A DNA stretch of 64,000 nucleotides from positions 3,286,001 to 3,350,000 of the forward strand of contig NGZR01000005.1 of NCBI GenBank assembly GCA_002197995.1, in the 5' to 3' direction. This document shows, one piece after another, positions 52,244 to 64,000 of the stretch; the stretch's first letter is position 1, and each line of letters starts with the position of its first letter. The translations under genes were made by a program, and so were the position numbers. The notes under the pieces are model-generated. The model saw nothing but the letters and a program-made list of their open reading frames with translations, had not been told where the DNA came from and did not search any database. This stretch comes from Gaeumannomyces sp. JS-464 (lineage: Eukaryota; Ascomycota; Sordariomycetes; Magnaporthales; Magnaporthaceae).

Positions 52244-55200
52244 ATAGCGAGCAATAGTAAAAGCTTAAAAAGGAAAAAACCACGGTTTTTACTTTTAACG
52301 GTGTTAAGTACGACCTCGACAAAGCCGTTAATACGGCTAGCTTTTTTAAATTTATAAGGGAAAAGATCGCCAAAAGCTAGGCCAAGGTAAAGCAATTTAC
52401 CACGAAATTGCTATCTTTTAAAACGCTTATCGCGGTTAAAGCGTACAAATTTCCGTCTTCGGATTTTTACAGAAAGGAAAAACGGCAAGCTTAAAACGTT
52501 TTTTACCAAATGCAAAAGCTATTTTAAGTTTTACGAATAACAGTTCGTAAACGAGGAATAAAGGTTGTTTACGCTATTATTAGGCTGGACGGTAAAATAA
52601 AAGAATGGTTTTAGCCGACTTAAAGTAATTACCTTAAAAGGTATAAAAGTAGCCAGGAAATTACTAAACTTATTTTCGCTTATTTCGAAATTTTCGAAAA
52701 AAAGGTCGGAAAAGTGTTCGAAATAGTTAACGAAACCCAAATCGCTAAAAAAAAAACTTACTAGCTTTTAAATAACAAAAGCTTATAATTAAATACGCAG
52801 CGGACTTTTAACGGGTTAATATTAAGCTTAATTAAAACGACGCTACGTTAATATTGCACTTTTACAATAGGTTGCGCGAAAACGTAAAAAACAAATTTGC
52901 GAAGCAAAATCGCCTTAAGTTTTTTACAAACTACGTTAAAAACGCGGTTCGCATTAGCGATAAATTATACGAGCGATAATAAAAGAAAAAAGAATATGGT
53001 TTTAAAAGCGCGGTATAAAACAATAAGGTTAACTAAAAAAAGGCTAAATAGCAACCTATTACGGTTTACGAAACGCATTTAAACCTTATGGATTTTAATG
53101 CGGGAGCCGCTTATTAGTAATAAAGGTAATAAAAAAAGGCGAAATAAAACCTAAAAAACGGGAAATGTTTTAAATATGGCTAAACTGGCTATATAAAAGT
53201 TAATTGCTTTTAGCGGGATAGCAACCGCTAAATAGCTAATTTTTAACGAGCGTATAAAAGTTTAGCATAAAAAGAGTTGTATTTCGGCCCGGCGTTTAGT
53301 TAAATAAGTTATTACGATAAGGCGTGCATTATATATTAGTTCGATAAAAAGGTTACCGGATGGTATTTTCGAAAACCTCGAAGCATTTGCATGTTTAAAA
53401 TTACGAGGTTCGAATACGACAGCGAGGGAAAATAGCGGATTATTTCCAAACCCGAGGATTTGGAAAAAAAAAAGGATAACACCGCTTTTCGCGGGGTTTA
53501 AAAAAAACAGCTTTAGCAAATGGCGCGGAGGAAAATAAAGCTTAAAAAAAGCCTTTAAGCTAAATACACCTTTTTTAAAAGTCGGAAAACTCCGATACCA
53601 ACGTTAAAATAAACCGAAATGGTTAAAACTTTAAAACGGCCGAGTTTTAAAAACAAACGAAAGGTTCGAACGGCGGAACTTTTATATTTATAGCCCGTAA
53701 AAAGCAGGCAAGCTAAAAGGATTAACACGCTTTTACGCCCCTCGATATTTCGGTGTGTTTTTGGAACGTTAAAATTCCAAAATACTTAAATAGCTCGTTA
53801 TATTACGCTACTTTAACGAACGAAAACGACGGTTAACTTTTATCGTAGTTTAACGACTAATAAAAAGTTAAGTATGCTAGCTATAGGTTTAATAACGTAA
53901 ACGAGCTAAAATAGGCTGTATTAAAACCCGAGAATTACCTTAGCATCGATATAAACACCCCGGACATTTATACCTTTTTTAAGCAAAATGTATTTATAAA
54001 AAGTGCAAATTCCATTTACAATTTAAATTTAAATACGATTTGTTTCCGCGGAAGTTAAAAAGCGAGCCGAAAGTTAAACCCTGTTTAGCATTTTTAATTA
54101 TTACGGTAAAAGCTAGCCCGGATCGGCAAGTTTACCGCAGTTTTTAAACTTAGCGAACGGTATTTAATGCTATGTATTATTAAAATGTTCGATTAGGGAA
54201 AGTGCGAAATTGTGAAATGCAAAAGCATATGGCATAAAAAGCGGAAGTTTAGCATTAAAAGATCGCTTAATATACGTGCCGTTTAACCCGAATAAAAAAA
54301 CGAACGTACTGTACTCGTTTTTTTACTAAAAAACTAAAAAAAAACCACCCAAATAAAAAAGCACGAAATGGGAAAAAGGGAAAACCGATAAAAACCCTCG
54401 TAATAGCAAAATTAATTTAATTATACGATTTATTAACATTTTAAATAAAATATTAAAAGGAAAAGGTTAAAATATTAATCGATTACGAAGTATAAAGCGA
54501 TTACGTATCGCTATAAACGGTTAAACGGTATAAAATTCCTATAAAACGAAAGCATTAACCGTATTAATTAAAAACGGTCGAAAAAAATACCTATCGTTTA
54601 TAATAAAAAATGGATCGATTAAAAAACACAGCTAGTAATATTACGCACCCGGAATAAAAAAAACGTTACTATTATACTAAATAAGCTGGATATAAAAAAA
54701 GGAAATGTAATTTTCGAAATCCTTTAGCTTAGGAAAAATAATTTACGAATAAATTAAACTACCGGCTAAGTTTAATAAGGGAAGTTACGAATAATTAAAA
54801 CGGTTTATTAGTTATAAACCTTAAACCGTAAGCATAAAAAGTAACGAAAAAAAGTTATAATAGTAATAAAATTTAATAGTTTACTTTTGCATTTAGCATT
54901 AACGAATACGCGATTATTTAAAACGGAAAACGATTAAAACAATTTAACTAATACTAAAAAACGGCTTGCGAATATTCCGGAAAAATATTATAAATACGAA
55001 AAGTTGTTTAAAAAAACCTAAAAACGGTGCTTCCCGAATATAAACCGTTCGACTTTAAAATTAAGCTTAAATTAAAAATGCAGCTTAAATACCAAAAGCT
55101 ATACTAGTTTAGCTTTCGGCAATAGGAAATGCTAAAAAAGCAATTAAAAGAAAACTTACGAAAAGGTTACGTTAAATTTTCCAATTTTTTAATAAAATAT

Positions 55201-57670
55201 AAAATCCTATAAAAAAAAATAAAAAAATAAAACGGAGCGAATATGCATCGATTACCGCCTATTAAACGAGGCTACGATTAAAAATCGGTATTTTTTGCTT
55301 TTATTAATAAGCTGCGCGATAAGCTCGGCAAAGCCCAGTATTTTACGGTTTTAAACTTACGAAAAGCTTATAGCTTAATACGGATTAAAAAAGGCTAAAA
55401 GTGGTTTACGGCTTTTAAAATAAGCTTAAATGCTACGAGTTTTTGGTAATAATTTTCGGGCTTACTAATATACCAGCTACGTTTTAAAAGATAATTAACC
55501 ATATATTACGCAAATATTTTAACGTTTTCGTTCTCGCGTATTTGGACGATATTGTAATTTTTTTAAAAATAATAAAAAAATATAAGCAATACGTATATAA
55601 AATGTTTTAAAAGCTGCCTTAACGCGAAGCTTTTCGTTAAATTAAAAAAGTGCGAATGGCATTCGCAAAAAGTCGCTTTTTTAAAATTCGTAATTATATT
55701 TAAACAAGTTTATATAGATTTTAAAAAAGTCGAAAAAGTTAAAAAGTGGTTTATATTTTAAAATGTTACAAAAGTATAAAGGTTTTTAAAGTTTTTAAAC
55801 TTTTACAAACGGTTTATCCGTAAATATAGCAAAATTGCCACATTATTACAATTTTACCAAAAATAACCACAGTTTTATTAAAAAGGCAAAATAAAAGCTT
55901 TCGAGTAATTACGGAACGCCGTGTTAAAAAAACCAGTATTAGCATTTTTAAACCTAAAAAAACTTTTCGAAGTTAAAACCGACGCGTTAAATTACGCGAT
56001 CGGCGGTTAATTCGACAACGGGACGATTAAAAACGGTTGTATTTTTACGCGTTTTTTTCGCAAAAGCTAAATAAATTTAAGTTAAATTACTAAATTTACG
56101 ATAAAAAACTTTTAACGATAATTCGAGCATTCGAAAAATGGCGGCTATACTTTTATAAAGCGAAGCACTAGGTTATAATATATACGAATTATAAAAACTT
56201 AACGCATTTTACTATAAGCAAAAAACTTAATAAGCGATAAATCCGTTAAAACAAGTTTTTTGCAAAACTACGACATCCGAATCGAATACCGGAAAAGGTC
56301 GAAAAACGGCCGGGCGGACGCTTTAAGCTAACGACCAAACCATTAGGTTATAAATACTTAAAAAAACACGAGTAATCCTAACGGAAAAACCCAAACGGAT
56401 TTTTAATTCCGGCATAAAAATGCTTATTAAAACGGTTTAATAAAAAAAAGTTTAAACCTTAAAAAAATTTAACAAATTTATAACCAATTGGCATACGGCT
56501 ATTAAAGCGTAAAAAAAACTTAAAACGGTTATAATAATATTACAGGTTCGCAAAAATTCAAACCGAAATATAAAACGTAATAAAGGATTGCGAAAATTAT
56601 GTTAAAAATAAAGCCAATAGGCATAAACCGTACGGGTTATTACAACCCTTACCAATATCGGATAAAGCATAGCAAAAGTTATTATAAATTTCGTTATTAA
56701 ACTTTCCTAATTTAAAAAACCGATAACCGGAGTAAAGTATAATAATATATTGGTAATAAATAGGTTTACCAAATACGCTTTGTTTTTACCATATAAAAAA
56801 AGCAGCGACGCTACGAAGCTAGCGTACGTTTTTATTAAACACGTAATAGCGGAACACGGCACACCGAACTGCTTAATTATAAATAAAAATAGCTATTTAT
56901 AAGCAAATTTTAAAAAAGATTTATAAGTAATTAAAAGCAGAGCATTTTTTATTTACAATTTACCATTTTTAAACAAATAAATAAACAAAGCGGATAAACC
57001 AAACCATAAAGCAGTATTTACGTTATTACGTTAATTATAAATAAAACGATTGGGTATAATTACTTTTTATAACTTAGTTCGTTTATAATAGCTTAGTTTA
57101 TAAAAGCATAAAAATTACACCGTTTTACGCGAACTACGGGTTTACGCTTATAGCGTATAAAAAACTTAGGGTAGGAAAATATGCTTTAGCAGCGGAAAAC
57201 AAGTAACGGAATTTACCAAACTGCATAAACACTTTTAAGCAAAGCTAAAAAAAAGCTGCAGCACCGTATAATAACTTAAGCAAACAAAAAAAAAATCGAA
57301 AAACCGACTTTTAAAAAAGGGGATAGCGTTTATCTTTTTCGACGAAATATTAAAACGAAACGATTAAGCGATAGGCTAAACCACAAAAAATTAAAACCGT
57401 TTAAAATATTAAAAAAGGTTTTAAACGTAAATTAAACTTCGGCTACCGCTAATTATAAAATCCCACCCGGTTTTTTATTTCCCTATTTAAATTAGCGTTA
57501 CCAGGTTTAAAAGCGACGAGTTAATAGAAATCGACCGGAATAAAAGTACGAAATCGAAAATTTTTTGGATTATAAGCTAAAACGCAAGCTTAAAAAGTAT
57601 TTGGTTAAATGGAAAAAAATACGGTTATAAAAAAAATACGTGGGAAAAAAAAAACCAACTTTAGAAATTG
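52244..57670 (+). pseudogene. gag-pol of chromovirus D, RIP-degraded
   Basis: The gag initiator is ATA at 52244 (ATG with G-to-A). Gag motifs VKYDLDKAVNTASFF, FPSSDFY and KSYFKFYE are followed by NAVRISDKLYER at about 52945-52980. The reverse-transcriptase box is intact YLDD (TATTTGGACGAT at 55539-55550). RNase H lies near 55980-56200, integrase with LPYKKSSDATKLAYVFIKH around 56760-56860. The chromodomain at about 57540-57660 reads KYLVKWKKYGYKKNTWEK. Stops are dense, making this one of the most degraded copies. Confidence 0.82.
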
Positions 57671-57799
57671 CTAAACAACGTTTACGAAAGTATTAATTAA
57701 AACAATTATAAAAAGGTTAACCAGCAAAAAAAAACGGCGAAGCGACGATTTTTTTTAAAAATACCCGCGATATTTTAAAAAAAAACCGCCGGTCCCCCT

Positions 57800-57869
57800 A
57801 GCTTAGCCGGAAGTTAAACCCGGGATTTACAAAATGGGTGTTAAAATAATACCGCTTTACCATTGGGTT
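57800..57869 (-). pseudogene. tRNA-like pol III unit 2, variant b, in D
   Basis: The minus strand reads AACCCAATGGTAAAGCGG, a good A box, then ACACCCATTTTGTAAATCCC and GGGTTTAACTTCCGGCTAAGC. It is nearly identical to 48899-48969 after allowing RIP changes, and unlike variant a at 20966. Confidence 0.5.
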
Positions 57870-58002
57870 AAAAAAAAGCAGCACTTACCGGAACCAAATA
57901 AGGCAAAAGGGTTTACGCCGAACGGTTAGCAAAAAAAAAAGAAAAGAAAAGGATAAAAGCTTAATAAGCTCCGAGGCAAGCCTGAAAACTTATCGACCTT
58001 TA

Positions 58003-58076
58003 CGATCGTGCCGGGATTCGAACCCGAAACTTCGGCAAAAAGACTAAAACTACGCCTAATGCGCTATAAAAACCTA
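58003..58076 (-). pseudogene. tRNA-like pol III unit 1, copy in D
   Basis: The minus strand reads AGGTTTTTATAGCGCATTAG, then CCGAAGTTTCGGGTTCGAAT with an exact B box. It is homologous to 6731-6803. Confidence 0.5.
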
Positions 58077-58209
58077 AAAAAGTTGTTAAAAGGAGTTACA
58101 ACTTACTTTAGTTAAAAAAGGCAAACAAATTTAGGTTAAGATTAACCCCGGGCACCTGCCAATCGAAAAGAACAAAAAAAGCTACAAAAGGCTTAAAGTG
58201 CGAAGCAGC

Positions 58210-58627
58210 CTAGCGAGCCGCCTGGTTAGCCTTTTCCCGCTTAACACGCTTTAATTCCTCCACCGAATTAATGCCGCGACGTACCGCGCGCATCATTTTT
58301 TCCAGCTACATTCTTTTTGCTTTCGAAAACGAAAGACTTTTTCCTTCGCCTTTTTTAGCTTAGCTTTAAATTTAAAATGCTAAATAACGATATTTCGAAC
58401 TCGGAAAAAAAAGGCTTTAAAATGTCGCACTTTAAACGATTAATTCGAAAGCACTTTACGCACCGAAACGAGTTTTAAGGAAAAGCTTTACACTTTTTAC
58501 GCTTTAAACCTTCGTAATAGTACGAACAGGAAGGCATTTCGTAGTAATTAAAAAGAATAATCGCTAAAAGCTTTTTACGACTAACGGTTTTTTTCGCAAA
58601 AAGACGTTTTCGCACCCGACCGGACAT
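58210..58627 (-). pseudogene. Antisense six-cysteine zinc-cluster/coiled-coil gene relic, copy in D
   Basis: The start complement is at 58625-58627. A Cys-encoding TGC followed by YYYEGLKRKKC-like sequence is readable around 58500-58540, and the coiled-coil half ends REKANQAAR before TAG. It is homologous to 31099-31548 and lies antisense to the element. Confidence 0.55.
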
Positions 58628-58740
58628 TTTGTTAAAGTAAAAAGGGATAAAGGATAGTGAAGAAAAAAGTACTTACCATTAACAAAAGGTAAAGCGATAA
58701 AACGTGGCCAAAAAAATTTGGCTTAAAAAGGGAAACCTAA

Positions 58741-58902
58741 TGTTACGACCAGCATGCAAGCCCTTAGGACAGCAGGATAAAAAAAGGCCTCGAAGTGGTG
58801 CTTTCGCCCCGTTTTAATTACGTAAAGTTACGTAAACAAAAAGGGATTTATAAATTTGTAATAAAGCAATAAATCCAAAAAGGATTTATAAATTTGTAGT
58901 AA
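58741..58902 (+). repeat. 3' LTR of chromovirus D, left part
   Basis: It starts TGTTACGACCAGC after GGGAAACCTAA and is cut at TTTGTAGTAA by the element beginning TGTAATAAAC. AGTAA at 58898-58902 is the expected left target duplication of that insertion. Confidence 0.85.
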
Positions 58903-59080
58903 TGTAATAAACTTAGCCACTGGGTGGTCGCCAATAGGGTTAAAGTAATGTTATTTTAAAAGATAAAAAGGAAGAAAAAAAGGCTATGGGAAAGGTTATA
59001 TAGTTCCTATATATACACGAATTGGCTTAAGGGTAACCTTTAAACTATCACTTTCGTACCTAAAGCACGGAACCATAACA
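58903..59080 (-). repeat. 3' LTR of chromovirus F (178 bp)
   Basis: On the plus strand it starts TGTAATAAACTTAGCC and ends AACCATAACA. TAGCCGCCTCCTCCGGGC follows, whose complement is a purine-rich tract, which supports the boundary. It is unusually short compared with the 410-476-bp LTRs of the main family. Confidence 0.65.
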
Positions 59081-60990
59081 TAGCCGCCTCCTCCGGGCTC
59101 GCCTCTTTTAATTATTTCGTTTTTTTCCCGTTTTTCGCGCGCTCCGTTAGCATAAGTGGCCCTTTTATTAAAAGGCCTCGTGCCGTGCTAAAGGGTGTTA
59201 TTAATATGTTCGGCCCCGGGTCGGCCTTTAGGTGGGTGCCTGGGTCCTTCGTGTTTTAACCGGGCGTTCTTTCCTTTTTTGTCGGTGGCGACGGCTTACC
59301 TCCTAGTTGTTTCGTAGTTTTTAGTTGCTTCGCTCCTTCCTTCCCTTTTTTATGCTTACTTTTGGTTGCTTCGCGTAACTTATTTATCCCTTTTGCGATT
59401 TCGCCTTTGCTAAAAAAATTTCTCGCTCGTTATCGTTTCGACCTTAACTTTTCGTTTTAACCATTTCCGTTTTTCCTCCGCTTTTCCTCCTAAGTATTAG
59501 TTAATAGTTTTCGTTTTTTGCCTATTGCGGCTACGTTTTCGCCTTATTTCGCCACCGCCGTCGTTTCGCCTTTTTATGCGATCCCGTTTTTAGCCCTGGT
59601 TTTTTCCGCATTTATCGCGCTTTTATTTTATTACGGACGTTAACTTCCACCCGCACGTTATCCACGATGTTTATTACCGTTACCGCTTTTTTTTCGCTTT
59701 TTAACGGTAGTAGCGGCGATCCGTTAAACGCGTAAGTTTTTCCGCGCCGTTTATTAACCGTATTTAACCTATTATATTTTTTAGCATAAGCGCGATAAAG
59801 CCGTCGCGCTGCTAACGCGATTAATTTAACGGGTAACTCGTTAAACGAAAAGCACGCGGCTTCCGTCCACTAAAAGTACAAATGTAACGCGTACTTCCAA
59901 AAGTCGAAGATTACTAAGGTCGTAGCTTGCAAAAAGTACCGACCCGAATAAGCTTACGACCGTTACCGCAAAGGAAAAACAACGGGTTATAACACTTCCA
60001 ATACTACCTACGCCTTAAGCTTTGCCTTTCGCCGTACCCGGCGTAACCTTTTTGCTATAACGATTAATAATCGACACATTTTTACGCTTAGCGTCCTTTT
60101 CGGTAAAAGCTCGCGATTAGTTTTTATTCGCAAATACCTTATTATTTACTAGCATTAATCGCAATTTTTTAACGAAATTAACGCGAATTTTAACCGTTAG
60201 CATATTTAAAATGCCAACCCCGCGAAAAACGCTTTGGTTTTTAGCAATGCGGCTAATACTCCTTCCCGTCGTAATAATTAAAGTTAACAGCTTATGGATA
60301 CGTTTATCCGTAGTTTCGGCTTTATGTAAATAACTAGCCTTTTTCCGTATGCTTTTAAAAACGGCGTTATTAATTGTTCGCAAAGGTTTTAAATAAAGCG
60401 AAACGTCGCGCCGAAGCGCGTAATAACCGGCTTATTTAACGTTATCATTTAAATGGTTAGCAATAACCGTGTTTAATTTAATAAAAGCTCGGCGCGTCGT
60501 CGTTTTACTTATTATTTTAGCTCGAAGCGTCGTAAGCCGTCGCCCTTTTTTCGTGCCGCCCGGCACCGTAAAAAGCGTCGTCGTCGCCGGGATGTTAGTC
60601 GCAGCGGCGGCAACTCCTTTTTCCGTCGGTACCGTTCCCTTTTTAAGCTTAAAAAGGAGAAGTTTTTTAGCGATAAAAACGCGTTTTAATTCCGCTTTCC
60701 TTTTGTGTTATGCGCGTAAATCTTTTTTTTTAAAGTTGGGTTTTGGGCATAATAATAACTTATCGTACTAAGGCTTTTTTTATCTTCGTATTTAAACCGG
60801 CGCGCTTTAACCTCGGCGTTCGTTTTTATTTTTCTTCGCTAATTTTCCGAGGCCGGCGCGCCTTTTACTTCTTATCGTATCGTTCGTGGTTATAGTTAAA
60901 CTGGGGGTCGTTTTAGCTTCGTACCTTTATATAGTGCGCGTTCGCCCGCCTCCCGGCTTTTCCTTATTTTTAGGTAGTTAAGCACTCGTA
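59081..60990. other. Long 3' region of chromovirus F, unresolved
   Basis: About 1.9 kb separates the chromodomain from the LTR. Open stretches occur on both strands: 60117-60383 on minus (88 codons, basic) and 60469-60771 on plus (100 codons, hydrophobic). In the plus-strand frame of the latter, reading can be followed back to about 59940 with seven TAA/TAG codons; on the minus strand the counterpart frame has about four stops over 800 bases. I recognise no domain on either strand. By position it parallels the antisense cargo of the main family, but no cysteine cluster or B box was seen. Confidence 0.4.
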
Positions 60991-63900
60991 ACGCGCCTTT
61001 TTATTTACGTAACGCCGCCGTTTACTTTTTTTTGCTTCGCAGTTCGGGACCGTTTTAAATGCGCGCGTTCCCCTATTGCGTTTCGAAGTTTACTATTACC
61101 GCTATATTTTCGAAATCTTTTAATAGGTTTTAGTTCGTTTTATTTTATTTTACCTATTTTATTAGTACTTGCCTTTTTCCCCGCCTTTTAGCGTTTTTTA
61201 TTGCCAAAATCTTTTTTACGAACCACTTTTTCCGGGGTTCGCTATCTTTCGGTAATAGGATTAAAAACAAAGCTTAATCGTATATTTGTATTTATTTATA
61301 ACGGGAGCAAGTCGTTCGCTGCTCGTTCGATTAGTTTTACGTAAAAGGTAAGGTAAATACCTTTAGGCACATTTAATATAACAGTAAAAGGAGTTAAAAC
61401 CGCGACCATTTCGTATTTATTTACCATTTAGTTTAGCTTTTTATTAAAGCGGTTTATTTTAATATTACGAAAAAATAGCTAAACCTTATCCCCCATTTTG
61501 TATTTTTCGGCCGGGCGGCGGAACCTATTCGCTTGGAACTTTTATTATTATTACGCAAATGCCGCGGTTATTATAGCGAGTTTTAATCCTTCGCGTAAAT
61601 GGGCTAAAAAGGCGAAAGCGCGCCTTTTTTTATTAGCTTTAAACGCGTTATTTAATAGGGGGTATGTTAAAATCGGGTTAATATCGAATTTAAAAAGTAA
61701 ACGGTTAGGGCTATATTTTATAATAGTTGAATTTTTATTATTAAACGCAAATTAGCAAACGTTAAAATGTTATAACCAATTAATTTGCGCGAAAGTGATA
61801 AAATAGCGTAAATAGTGCTAAACTTTTTATTTGCTCGTTTTATGCCCCCGTTTATTTCGGGGTGGAAAAAATGTAAAAAGCAATTGTTTAATTTCCATTT
61901 AAAAGCATAGTTTTATCCAAAATTTTCCGATTTAATTCGAACTTTTATCGAATATAATACTATCGGAAAGTACGAAATCGCTATTAAGTAAAATGGAACT
62001 TTGCTATATTTTTTTATTTTTATATTATGTATAACTTTTAATTGGATATATTTTAATAACTTATTAATAATTATTATTAAATATTTCGGTCCTTTTTCGG
62101 TAGCGGGAAGCTTTTTATAAAATTTATCGAAATGTTTTTCCAAAATTGGTTTAAAACCGGAAGAAAGCGTAATAACCTTTGTTTATATTATTATAACGGG
62201 CGGGATTTGCGGTATATATCGTAATTGCAAACGAATCGTGCTATATCCCGTAATATCCCATCCTAATAGTAATCCCGGCATAAAACGGCGAATGTGTTAT
62301 TTCGACCCGCGTAGTTTATAATCGGAAAAACGTATACTTTTTAAATTAAAATGGTAATTAATAATTCCTAAGTTAAAAGCTATAGCCGCCTTTTATATTA
62401 AAATGCTTTTTATGTATTAATTTCGCAATTTGCTATTTGCGTTTTTATATTAGCTTTTAAAGAAAAACTGCGCGCATTTTGCTAAATTATTGCAAACTTA
62501 TATTTATATGTTTTATCGCGGGCGTAACGCTTCGTTTTATAAATTCGCTAAGGCTTATTCGCGAAAATAATAGCTCCCGTTAAAAAAGGTATAGCGTAAG
62601 TGTAACTTCGTATTAATAGCTGGGCCGGGTTAAATGCTAAGGTTTTTTTTCGTATCGGCGTAGCTTTTTATAAATTTAACTCGGGGATAGGGTGGTTATA
62701 AATACGAAATTAATACGGAACTTTACTAACGTTATGCTTTAACCGGGTTGCACTAGTTATAATAGCGTTGCTTTGCGTATCCCTTTTTTTTCGTCCTATT
62801 TTTTTCGTAATAGCGCGTTCGGTAATACTGCGTATTTCCTTGGTTGGTATTGCAAATTATAATTAAATTTCGCTAATATTTCCGTTTAGCGCATTTGTTT
62901 TTCGGACATTTTTCGGGGTTTAAAAAAGTATTTTAAACTTTTATAGTTTATAAGGATTAAAACGGCTTAAATACGCTTCGTAATTTTGCATCCCAAATTT
63001 TTAAACATTTTATTACCGTTAAAAGTTTTTTATCGTGGATAATGTAATTGCGTTATGCGTCGTTTAATTTGGCGAAATGGTAAGCAATTGGTCGTTATAA
63101 GCCGTTTTTCCTTTTTTAAAATAAGTAACCTCCTAAAGCCGTCCCGAAACAGTTTAATTTTAACCTCGTATTTTGTTTTAAATCCCATTATGCTAGTACG
63201 GGTGTTTAAATAAACGTTAATTTAGCCGTTTAAATGTTATATCGATTTTATTAAATCCTATTAGTATAAAAGTCCCTTTTTTAGTTAAAATTAATAATGG
63301 CGCAGTTAGTTTTCGAATATTTGTAATAAAATCTCGGTAAAAATTAGCGAAGTTAAAAAAGCCGCGAATTTTTTTAAATTTTTTTGCGCTTTTTAATCGC
63401 GGATCGCGCGGATTTTTTTTAAATCGGTTTGGATTTCTTTTTTTACTTTAACTATAAACTTTAAATATTTAACTTTTGCATTACAAAATCGCTTTTTTCC
63501 AGGTTTAAATTTAACCCGGCGTTTTTTAACCGACGGAAAACTTTTTTCATTTTTTCCATATAATTTTTGCGAAATCCGAGGAAAAAATAAACACGTCGTC
63601 CAAATATACTAATACGAAATCGTTAAAAATATCGCTTAAAACACCGTTAATATAGCGTTAAAACGTTATTAAAGCTTTTATAAGGCCGAACGGGCATATT
63701 AGCCATTCGAATAGTTCGAATCGTATTTGAAACACTATTAAGTGTTTTTCGCCTTTTACTACCCGGATTTTATAAAAGCGGCTTTAACGTCCACTTTTGT
63801 AAACCATTTCGCTTTTAACAAAAAGCGGAATGTTTTTTTACCAACGGTAAAAAGTAGCGATTTTAAAGCGTAATCGCGTTAAATGCACGGTAATTTACGT

Positions 63901-64000
63901 ATAAGCGCTAACCTTTTAACTATTTACGTACTATTAAAACGGGCGCGGTTACCGGGGATAAGTTAGCGCGAATTTAGCCTTTATTTATTAAGTTAGTAAT
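60990..64000 (-). pseudogene. pol: pol of chromovirus F: RT, RNase H, integrase, chromodomain
   Basis: From right to left on the minus strand: reverse transcriptase with VYLDDVFIFSSDF (complement of 63597-63608 is YLDD, intact); RNase H at about 62950-63250 with PIAYHFAKLNDA and NYIIHDKKLLTV; integrase at 61913-62143 with KYLIIIINKLLKYIQLK and FPIVLYS, the IVDRLTKY- and SDRG-type cores changed by RIP; an integrase C-terminal domain at about 61300-61520 (KYKMGDKV, LFFRNIKINRFNKKL, NKYEMVAVLTPFTV); and a chromodomain at about 61030-61260 with VVRKKDFGNKK and KRQVLIK. Stops break every domain. Order and chromodomain identify it as a chromovirus distinct from the main family. Confidence 0.82.

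Larger units (their letters stand above)
51785..58902 (+). mobile_element. Chromovirus D, 3' LTR interrupted
   Basis: A plus-strand element of the main family with 5' LTR 51785-52194, internal 52195-58740 and 3' LTR from 58741, interrupted at 58903 by another element. The left flank is CCCAG; the right flank is outside the window. The antisense cargo has both tRNA-like units and the zinc-cluster relic. Confidence 0.88.
58903..64000 (-). mobile_element. Chromovirus F, a different family, 5' part outside window
   Basis: A minus-strand Ty3/Gypsy element inserted in the 3' LTR of D. The 3' LTR is at 58903-59080, followed by a purine-tract complement, a long 3' region, then chromodomain, integrase, RNase H and reverse transcriptase read leftward from 64000. 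LTR and pol sequences differ from the main family. It is RIP-degraded. gag, protease and the 5' LTR lie beyond the window. Confidence 0.85.

Overview
The window looks like a transposon graveyard from a filamentous ascomycete. Most of it is AT-rich and carries the mark of repeat-induced point mutation (RIP): TpA is very common, CpA and TpG are scarce, CpG is kept, and every retroelement reading frame is broken by TAA/TAG codons where CAA/CAG/TGG would be expected. The element types are also fungal: chromodomain Ty3/Gypsy elements, a Tad1-like LINE and a Harbinger-like DNA transposon. No ordinary gene cluster is present. The one convincing non-transposon gene is a MYND zinc-finger gene at 23.3-24.1 kb, in a small island of normal base composition.

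Layout. 1-1039: right part of an unclassified ~2.35-kb insertion (X); a complete second copy lies at 2992-5340 with a 14-bp target duplication. 1123-12844: minus-strand chromovirus array LTR-truncated internal-LTR-complete internal-LTR, inserted in an older LTR (1040-1122 plus 12845-13147; duplication CCTAT/CTTAT). 13148-14881: AT-rich DNA without a recognisable gene. 14882-22360: one complete plus-strand chromovirus flanked by CCCTT. 22361-24808: low-RIP island with the MYND gene. 24809-29506: relics of a Harbinger-type transposon (MADF/SANT-like protein on +, transposase on -) with a LINE 3' fragment between them. 29507-50287: a plus-strand chromovirus (duplication GGCGA) whose gag is interrupted twice, by a minus-strand chromovirus (30555-37772, duplication CAAAT) and by a near full-length minus-strand Tad1-like LINE (37913-44055, ~15-bp duplication). 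50494-51784: 5' part of the same LINE family on +, interrupted at 51785 by another plus-strand chromovirus. The 3' LTR of that element is itself interrupted at 58903 by a different chromovirus family (minus strand), which runs off the right edge.

The most interesting structure is in the main chromovirus family. Between the chromodomain and the 3' LTR every copy carries a roughly 1-kb cargo on the antisense strand: (i) one tRNA-like pol III unit with A- and B-box-like motifs, (ii) in the plus-strand copies a second tRNA-like unit that differs in its centre between elements, and (iii) a broken gene for a small basic protein with six ordered cysteines (C-x2-C-x8-C-x9-C-x2-C-x7-C, resembling a fungal zinc cluster) followed by a coiled coil. 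The element also shows possible self-priming complementarity next to its 5' LTR and variable hairpin repeats inside its LTRs.

All coordinates of degraded elements come from comparing copies within this window by eye. Domain names rest on motif recognition, and no database search was run.
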